DNA from: Lacrimispora xylanisolvens
GTDB lineage: Bacteria > Bacillota > Clostridia > Lachnospirales > Lachnospiraceae
Length of the DNA stretch: 64,000 nucleotides
NCBI GenBank assembly: GCA_017084465.1
Contig: CP070896.1
Span: forward strand, 4,453,501 to 4,517,500
Reading direction: 5' to 3'
The stretch's first letter is position 1. Each line of letters starts with the position of its first letter. A program made the position numbers and the translations under genes. A model generated the notes under the pieces. That model did not search any database. It saw nothing but the letters and a program-made list of their open reading frames with translations, and was not told the DNA's origin. This document shows, one piece after another, positions 58,270 through 64,000 of the stretch.

Positions 58270-60143
58270 GTGGACCACATCGAATTTAATATAGAAGAAG
58301 AATTAAAAAAACTGCCGTCCCAGCCTGGTGTGTATATCATGCACGACAGGCGGGACGAAATTATCTATGTTGGAAAAGCCATCAGCTTAAAAAAACAGGG
58401 TCAGGCAGTATTTTCAAAGCAGCAGAAATAAAACGGCAAAGATCGAACAGATGGTATCGAGAATCGCCCGTTTTGAATACATTATAACAGACTCGGAACT
58501 GGAAGCACTTGTATTGGAATGCAATTTAATCAAGGAGCACCGCCCCCGTTATAACACCATGTTAAAGGATGATAAAACTTATCCTTACATTAAGGTTACC
58601 ATGTACGAGGAATTTCCAAGAGTCCTGTTTTCCAGAGATATGAAAAAGGATAAAAGCAGATATTTTGGTCCCTATACCAGTGCAGGAGCGGTAAAGGATA
58701 CCATTGAACTGATTCACAAGCTGTATCAGATCAGGACCTGCAACCGGAATCTGCCCAGAGATATCGGGAAAGAAAGACCCTGCTTAAACTATCATATCAA
58801 ACAGTGTCAGGCGCCCTGCCAGGGATATATCAGCCAGGAAGACTATGGGAAATCCATCGGTTTAGTACTTGATTTTCTTGGAGGCAAATACGCGCCTGTC
58901 ATTGCCATGCTGGAAGAAAAGATGCAGGCTGCATCCGATGAGATGGATTTTGAAAAAGCCATTGAATACAGAGATTTATTAACCAGTGTAAAACAGATTG
59001 CCCAAAAACAGAAGATCACAGACAGCGGTATGGAAGACCGGGATATTATCGCCATGGCAAAAGATGAAAAAGATGCTGTGGTCCAGGTCTTTTTTGTGCG
59101 TGAGGGAAAGCTGATCGGAAGAGAGCATTTCCATGTGAATGTGGCGACTGCAGAAGACAACGGCCAAATTTTAACCAGCTTTGTAAAACAGTTCTATTCC
59201 GGAACTCCCTTTATTCCCAGAGAGATATGGGTTCAGACCCAGCTTGAGGAAGAAGAGGTAATTGGTGAGTGGCTGTCTGCCAAACGGGGACAGAAGGTAA
59301 AACTCATTATACCGAAAAAGGGGCAGAAAGAACGTCTTGTGGAGCTGGCAGAGAGAAATGCGGCTCTGGTTCTTTCACAGGATAAAGAAAAGATCAAGCG
59401 GGAAGAGCTTCGTACCGTGGGTGCCATGAATGAGGTTGGAAGCCTGCTGGGTCTTACTGGTGTAAAACGGATTGAGGCATTTGATATTTCCAATATAAGC
59501 GGTTTTGAGTCGGTAGGGTCCATGATCGTTTACGAAAACGGAAGACCCAAGCGGAATGATTACAGGAAATTCAAGATAAAATGGGTAAAGGGAGCCAATG
59601 ACTATGCTTCCATGAATGAGGTTCTGACCAGAAGATTTTCCCATGGGTTACAGGAAGCGGAAAGCTTAAGGGAAAAGGGCGTAGAGGAAGAACTTGGAAG
59701 CTTTACCCGTTTCCCTGATTTAATCATGATGGATGGAGGAAAAGGCCAGGTGAACATCGCTCTGGAGGTTATAGAGCAGCTGGGGCTTGCCATTCCTGTA
59801 TGCGGAATGGTGAAAGATGACAATCACCGGACCAGGGGACTGTACTATAACAATGTGGAGATTCCCATTGACCGGCATTCGGAAGGGTTTAAGCTGATCA
59901 CAAGAATTCAGGATGAAGCCCACCGGTTTGCCATTGAGTATCACAGAAGTTTAAGAAGCAAAGGGCAGGTAAAATCAATTCTTGATGACATTCCTAATAT
60001 CGGCCCGGGGCGGAGAAAGGCTTTGATGCGCCGGTTTAAGGGGGCTGGAAGCCGTGAAAGAAGCCACACTGGAAGAGCTGGAAGCCACGGAAGGCATGAA
60101 TTCCCGTTCTGCTAAAAGCGTGTATGAATTCTTTCATAATTAG
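58270..60143 (+). CDS. uvrC: Excinuclease ABC subunit C (two frameshifts)
   Basis: About 624 residues when joined. The GIY-YIG nuclease domain is at the N-terminus ([20 protein letters not shown]). UVR ([20 protein letters not shown]) and RNase H-like nuclease ([20 protein letters not shown], then MDGGKGQ) domains follow. A C-terminal HhH pair ([18 protein letters not shown]) ends it. The frame breaks at an A7 run near 58391-58397 and at a G5 run (60040-60044); the restored tail ends at TAG 60143. Start: GTG at 58270 gives [20 protein letters not shown]; a GTG at 58255 is an alternative. It makes both incisions in nucleotide excision repair with UvrAB. Confidence 0.95.
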
Positions 60144-60213
60144 TACCCACAGCTTTTCAAAACACGAAATCTGTGTTAGTATGAAAAAAACAGATGAAAA
60201 GGAGCATATCACC

Positions 60214-61146
60214 ATGCATGGAGTAGCAATCACAGATCTGATTGAAAAAATGAATCTCCGGAATATGACGCCGGAGATCGATGCGGAGAAAATTGTGCTC
60301 AGCCATCCGGATGTAAACCGTCCGGCTCTTCAGCTGACCGGTTTTTTTGATCACTTTGACAGTGAACGGGTTCAGATTATCGGATATGTAGAGCAGGAAT
60401 ATATAAACCAGATGAGCCATGAAAGAAAGATGGAGATGTACGATAAGCTTCTCTCCTATCAGATTCCGTGTCTGGTATACAGTCGCAGCCAGAATCCCGA
60501 TGAGGATATGCTGGCACTTTGCAATCATTATGGAATCCCATGCCTTGTTTCAGATAAAACCACATCTGATTTAATGGCTGAGGTAATCCGCTGGCTGAAG
60601 GTGAAGCTTGCGCCATGTATCAGCATTCACGGCGTTTTGGTTGACGTATTTGGTGAAGGTGTGCTGATTATGGGAGAGAGCGGCATTGGTAAAAGTGAGG
60701 CAGCTCTGGAACTGATCAAGAGAGGACACCGTCTTGTAACCGATGACGTGGTGGAGATCCGCAAGGTGAGTGATGATACCATAATTGGAAGTGCACCGGA
60801 AATCACAAGACATTTTATTGAATTACGAGGAATCGGAATTATCGATGTGAAGACATTGTTCGGTGTAGAGAGTGTAAAGGACACACAGGCCATTGATATG
60901 GTAATTAAGCTGGAAGACTGGGATAAGGATAAAGAGTACGACAGACTGGGGATCGAGGACAATTACACGGAGTTCTTAGGCAATCAGGTAGTATGCCATT
61001 CCATTCCCGTTCGTCCGGGCCGTAATCTGGCCATTATCGTTGAATCAGCTGCCGTCAATTACAGACAGAAGAAGATGGGGTACAACGCGGCACAGGAATT
61101 ATACAACCGCGTCCAGGCAAACTTATCAAGAAAACAGGATGATTGA
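60214..61146 (+). CDS. hprK: HPr kinase/phosphorylase
   Basis: 310 residues from ATG 60214, which has AAAGGAG at 9 nt. Family motifs: Walker A LIMGESGIGKSEAALELIKR, the HRLVTDDVVEIRK segment, HFIELRGIGIIDVKTLFG and the C-terminal RPGRNLAIIVESAAVNYRQK. It phosphorylates HPr at Ser46 when ATP and fructose-1,6-bisphosphate are high and reverses this with phosphate, driving carbon catabolite repression in Firmicutes. It heads hprK-murB-rapZ-whiA-HPr, and an HPr-like gene closes the visible cluster. Confidence 0.96.
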   Translation: MHGVAITDLIEKMNLRNMTPEIDAEKIVLSHPDVNRPALQLTGFFDHFDSERVQIIGYVEQEYINQMSHERKMEMYDKLLSYQIPCLVYSRSQNPDEDMLALCNHYGIPCLVSDKTTSDLMAEVIRWLKVKLAPCISIHGVLVDVFGEGVLIMGESGIGKSEAALELIKRGHRLVTDDVVEIRKVSDDTIIGSAPEITRHFIELRGIGIIDVKTLFGVESVKDTQAIDMVIKLEDWDKDKEYDRLGIEDNYTEFLGNQVVCHSIPVRPGRNLAIIVESAAVNYRQKKMGYNAAQELYNRVQANLSRKQDD

Positions 61147-61154
61147 GGTGTCTG

Positions 61155-62066
61155 ATGACTGGAATTTATGAAAAACTTCTTGGTGCAGCCGATAAAAACC
61201 ATATAAAAGCAGGGGAAGAGATGAAAAGACATACATCCTTCCGGGTTGGGGGACCGGCAACCTGCTTTGTAACTCCGGGAGATGAACAGGAACTTGCTGC
61301 AGTCATTAAGACTTGTAAGCAGGAGAATGAGACGTACTTCATATTAGGCAATGGAAGTAATCTTCTGGTGGGGGATCAGGGTTTTGACGGGGTGGTTATC
61401 TCTATGGACAGCTTTAACGGCTGTCAGGTCAATCAGGAGACAGGGATGATAAAAGCCGGAGCAGGACTTTCTCTGGCGAGAATTGCACAGGAAGCATATA
61501 AGGCATCACTGACAGGCTTTGAGTTCGCTGCCGGAATACCGGGAACACTGGGGGGAGCTGTAGTCATGAATGCCGGTGCATATGGTTCGGAAATGAAAGA
61601 GGTGCTTCGCAGTGTAAAAGTAGTAACAGGGGATGGCGATATTATAGAGATTCCCGCCAGCGAGCTTTCTCTGGGATACCGGACCAGCTGCATTATACCT
61701 AAGCAGTATGTGGTGGTGGAAGCAAACATTCGCTTAAAAGAAGGCGATCCTGTTTCGATTAAAGAACGAATGGATGAGCTGGCACGCAGAAGAAAAGAAA
61801 AACAGCCCTTGGAATTTCCAAGTGCAGGAAGCACCTTTAAACGCCCGGAAGGACATTTTGCCGGGAAGCTGATCGAAGACGCAGGACTTCGGGGATTTTC
61901 CGTTGGAGGTGCCCAGGTTTCAGAAAAACACTGCGGATTCGTGATTAATAAAAATCAGGCAACTGCGGCGGACATTATAGCCTTATGTGAAGAGATAAAG
62001 AACAGGGTATACGAAAAAACCGGAGTAATGCTTGAGATGGAAGTAAAGACACTGGGAAAGTTTTAA
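61155..62066 (+). CDS. murB: UDP-N-acetylenolpyruvoylglucosamine reductase
   Basis: 303 residues from ATG 61155 (GAGGTG upstream; a TTG at 61143 is an alternative). FAD-binding segments: HTSFRVGGPATCFVTPGDEQ, ILGNGSNLLVGDQGFDGVVI, GFEFAAGIPGTLGGAVVMNA. The catalytic Ser is in FPSAGSTFKRPEGHFAGKLI and the terminal Glu is in the EKTGVMLEMEVKTLG tail. It reduces UDP-GlcNAc-enolpyruvate to UDP-MurNAc, an early step of peptidoglycan synthesis, using NADPH. The gene starts within 10 nt of the hprK stop. The frame is intact. Confidence 0.96.
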   Translation: MTGIYEKLLGAADKNHIKAGEEMKRHTSFRVGGPATCFVTPGDEQELAAVIKTCKQENETYFILGNGSNLLVGDQGFDGVVISMDSFNGCQVNQETGMIKAGAGLSLARIAQEAYKASLTGFEFAAGIPGTLGGAVVMNAGAYGSEMKEVLRSVKVVTGDGDIIEIPASELSLGYRTSCIIPKQYVVVEANIRLKEGDPVSIKERMDELARRRKEKQPLEFPSAGSTFKRPEGHFAGKLIEDAGLRGFSVGGAQVSEKHCGFVINKNQATAADIIALCEEIKNRVYEKTGVMLEMEVKTLGKF

Positions 62067-62085
62067 CGGTGCAAAGGAGTATACA

Positions 62086-62967
62086 GTGAGGCTTGTAATT
62101 GTGACAGGCATGTCAGGCGCAGGGAAGACCCAGGCGCTCAAGATGCTGGAGGATATGGGATTCTACTGTGTGGATAATCTTCCTATCCCCCTCATTGAGA
62201 CGTTTGCGGAGCTGACCTCTAAAAATCCGGAAGGAATCCAGAACGCTGCTCTGGGCATTGATATCAGAAGCGGGGAGGATTTATCGGTTTTAAACCGGAT
62301 CTTTGATGAATGGTCCAGAAACCGGGTTCCTTTTGAGATTCTTTTCCTGGATGCCGGAGATGAAATACTGATTAAGCGGTATAAAGAAACCAGAAGAGCC
62401 CATCCACTGGCAGCAGGCGGCAGAATCGACAGCGGAATTGAGAAAGAGCGTGGGAAGCTTGCTTTTCTAAAGGAAGAGGCTGATTATATCATCGATACCA
62501 GCAAGCTTCTCACCAAAGAACTGAGGCAGGAGCTGGAAAAGATTTTCATGAAACATGAATCTTACCGGAATTTATACATTACCATACTCTCCTTCGGATT
62601 TAAATATGGAATACCATCGGATGCAGATCTGGTATTTGATGTGAGGTTTCTGCCCAATCCTTATTATGTGGAAGAACTGCGATACCGGACTGGGGAAGAA
62701 AAAGAAGTGCGGGACTATGTGATGCAGCATGGAACCGCTGATCTGTTTTTGAACAAGCTTTATGATATGCTGGAGTTCCTGCTTCCAAACTATGTTCTGG
62801 AAGGAAAGAATCAGCTGGTAATAGCCATTGGCTGTACCGGCGGAAAGCACCGTTCTGTAACCGTTGCCAAGGCGGTTTACGAAAAGTTTAAGTCCAGGGC
62901 TGAGTTCGGAATTAAGATCGAGCACCGGGATATAGAGAAGGATAATACAGGAAAAAGGGTGGTCTAG
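62086..62967 (+). CDS. rapZ: RNase adapter RapZ / YvcJ nucleotide-binding protein
   Basis: 293 residues, GTG start 7 nt after AAAGGAG. Walker A is VIVTGMSGAGKTQALKMLED. Family text: YCVDNLPIPLIETFAELTSK, GIDIRSGEDLSVLNRIFDEW, LDAGDEILIKRYKETRRAHP, and CTGGKHRSVTVAKAVYEKF near the C-terminus. In Enterobacteria RapZ guides RNase E; in Firmicutes (YvcJ) it hydrolyses nucleotides and affects competence and cell-wall-related regulation. It is 2 nt before whiA. Confidence 0.95.
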   Translation: MRLVIVTGMSGAGKTQALKMLEDMGFYCVDNLPIPLIETFAELTSKNPEGIQNAALGIDIRSGEDLSVLNRIFDEWSRNRVPFEILFLDAGDEILIKRYKETRRAHPLAAGGRIDSGIEKERGKLAFLKEEADYIIDTSKLLTKELRQELEKIFMKHESYRNLYITILSFGFKYGIPSDADLVFDVRFLPNPYYVEELRYRTGEEKEVRDYVMQHGTADLFLNKLYDMLEFLLPNYVLEGKNQLVIAIGCTGGKHRSVTVAKAVYEKFKSRAEFGIKIEHRDIEKDNTGKRVV

Positions 62968-62969
62968 AT

Positions 62970-63956
62970 ATGTCATTTTCTTCCAAATTAAAAGAAGAGC
63001 TTTCCAGGCAGATCAGCCCGGCAAGACACTGTCAGATCGCGGAAATGGCTGCGATCATCAGCCTTTGCGGCAAGATAATCATATCGGAAGATGACCGCTA
63101 TACGATTAAAATCCATACAGAAAATGTAGCAGTTGCAAGAAAGTACTTTACATTATTGAAAAAAACATTTAATATAAGTACTGATGTCTCTATTAGAAGA
63201 AATGCCTACTTGAATAAAAACCGTACCTATACGGTAACGATCCGGGAACATGAAGATGCCATTCGGGTACTTCATGCAACCAAACTCCTTGACGAAAACG
63301 GAGAAGTAGGAGAGAATCTTAGTGTAGTAAAGAACGTGGTGATCCAGCAGTCATGCTGCAGGAGAGCATTTATACGGGGTGCATTTCTCTCGTCAGGATC
63401 CTTAAGTGATCCGGAGAAGTTCTACCATTATGAAATCGTATGTGCCACAGAAGAAAAAGCAGAGCAGTTGAAATCGATTATTGCAACGTTTGAACTTGAT
63501 GCAAAGATAGTTAAGAGAAAGCGTTATTTTGTTGTCTATATCAAAGAGGGAAGCCAGATTGTTGATATTTTAAATGTCATGGAGGCTCCGGTTGCTTTAA
63601 TGGAGCTTGAGAACATCAGGATCTTAAAGGATATGCGCAACAGCGTGAACAGACAGGTCAACTGTGAGACTGCAAATATTAATAAAACGGTATCAGCTGC
63701 GGTAAAGCAGATAGAAGATATAGAATATATCAGAGATACAATCGGACTTGATAATCTTCCTGACAATTTAATGGAGATTGCCAGAGAGAGACTGGAGAGG
63801 CCGGACGCAACACTAAAAGAGCTTGGAGAAGCTCTGGACCCTCCTGTTGGTAAATCAGGAGTGAACCACCGACTTAGAAAGCTTTGTGATTTGGCAGGGC
63901 GGCTGCGCGGGACAGGCGTGGGCAGCGGAACGGAACAGACCCGTTCAGAGGAATGA
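62970..63956 (+). CDS. whiA: WhiA, sporulation/cell-division regulator homologue
   Basis: 328 residues, starting MSFSSKLKEELSRQISPARH. The N-terminal LAGLIDADG-like domain has CRRAFIRGAFLSSGSLSDPE, KFYHYEIVCATEEKAEQLKS. A C-terminal helix-turn-helix follows, with LPDNLMEIARERLERPDATL, KELGEALDPPVGKSGVNHRL. In Streptomyces it controls sporulation with WhiB; in Bacillus it affects chromosome segregation and cell division. It starts 2 nt after rapZ. The YvcK/MgfK gene that often lies between rapZ and whiA is absent. Confidence 0.96.
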   Translation: MSFSSKLKEELSRQISPARHCQIAEMAAIISLCGKIIISEDDRYTIKIHTENVAVARKYFTLLKKTFNISTDVSIRRNAYLNKNRTYTVTIREHEDAIRVLHATKLLDENGEVGENLSVVKNVVIQQSCCRRAFIRGAFLSSGSLSDPEKFYHYEIVCATEEKAEQLKSIIATFELDAKIVKRKRYFVVYIKEGSQIVDILNVMEAPVALMELENIRILKDMRNSVNRQVNCETANINKTVSAAVKQIEDIEYIRDTIGLDNLPDNLMEIARERLERPDATLKELGEALDPPVGKSGVNHRLRKLCDLAGRLRGTGVGSGTEQTRSEE

Positions 63957-63967
63957 GGAGGATAATT

Positions 63968-64000
63968 ATGGTAAGAAAAACAGTCACCGTGGAACTTGCA
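63968..64000 (+). CDS. HPr-family phosphocarrier protein, N-terminal end (partial at window edge)
   Basis: Only 11 codons are inside the window: MVRKTVTVELA. ATG 63968 has GAGGAG upstream, 11 nt after whiA. The residues and the location after whiA fit a PtsH/Crh-like HPr, and the hprK upstream makes that likely. The phosphorylated His15/Ser46 region lies beyond the window, so I cannot separate PtsH from Crh. Confidence 0.65.
   Translation, partial: MVRKTVTVELA

Overview
The window reads as a chromosome segment of a low-to-mid GC anaerobic Firmicute, most likely Clostridia of the Lachnospiraceae / Clostridium cluster XIVa type. The evidence is AGGAGG-type ribosome binding sites, a selenocysteine-dependent Stickland-type reductase operon, an LPxTG surface protein, a UbiD hydroxyarylic acid decarboxylase, DarA and the hprK-murB-rapZ-whiA-HPr cluster. 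I infer the group from gene content; species cannot be fixed from the sequence alone.

Layout. 0-9.4 kb: an AraC-type regulator divergent from an MFS exporter, an effector-binding protein, a secreted protein, a MerR regulator, a CPBP membrane protease, a gallate/hydroxybenzoate-type UbiD decarboxylase, a DUF554 membrane protein and yjdF behind a yjdF-type riboswitch. 9.4-12.7 kb: DNA repair genes (EndoQ-like PHP nuclease, endonuclease III), a small-molecule kinase and a LURP-one-related protein. 12.9-25.3 kb: the centrepiece, a one-direction block with tRNA-Sec (selC), selB, trxB, trxA, grdA (in-frame UGA), grdC, grdD, selA, a GrdE/G/I proprotein, a GrdB/F/H selenoprotein (in-frame UGA) and a BCCT transporter, followed by LysR and GntR regulators. 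It carries selenocysteine charging and decoding, the thioredoxin electron donors, the reductase subunits and probably the substrate importer; betaine is the favoured substrate. selD is not in the window. 27-38 kb: a TipA-type MerR regulator, Nudix proteins, a MutS2-like ATPase, a ferritin-like protein, the c-di-AMP receptor DarA, nucleoside salvage (deoB, cdd, deoA, deoC) and a CarD-like regulator. 38.5-47.7 kb: a giant LPxTG-anchored surface protein (about 3,050 residues) with 19 tandem 74-residue repeats. 48-50.7 kb: a VanR/VanS-like two-component system and a VanY-like carboxypeptidase. 50.7-64 kb: a TDT transporter, a C_GCAxxG_C_C protein, DUF1846, map, tag, a GNAT enzyme, a DUF4015 lipoprotein, a DUF1653 protein, uvrC, hprK, murB, rapZ, whiA and the start of an HPr gene.

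Sequence quality matters here. About 25 single-gene frame breaks occur, mostly at homopolymer runs, in otherwise intact and often housekeeping genes (selB, selA, grdD, mutS2-like, deoA, deoC, uvrC and others). In nearly every case the next frame continues the family sequence without loss. I therefore treat them as probable indel errors and annotate each gene over its full extent. The two UGA interruptions in grdA and the GrdB-family gene are different: they are selenocysteine codons.

Non-coding signals include tRNA-Sec with a good sigma-A promoter and palindrome, a yjdF riboswitch, a bSECIS-like hairpin after the GrdB-family UGA, several intrinsic terminators, a 19-bp-spacer MerR-type promoter and an unclassified nested RNA structure upstream of the MutS2-like gene.
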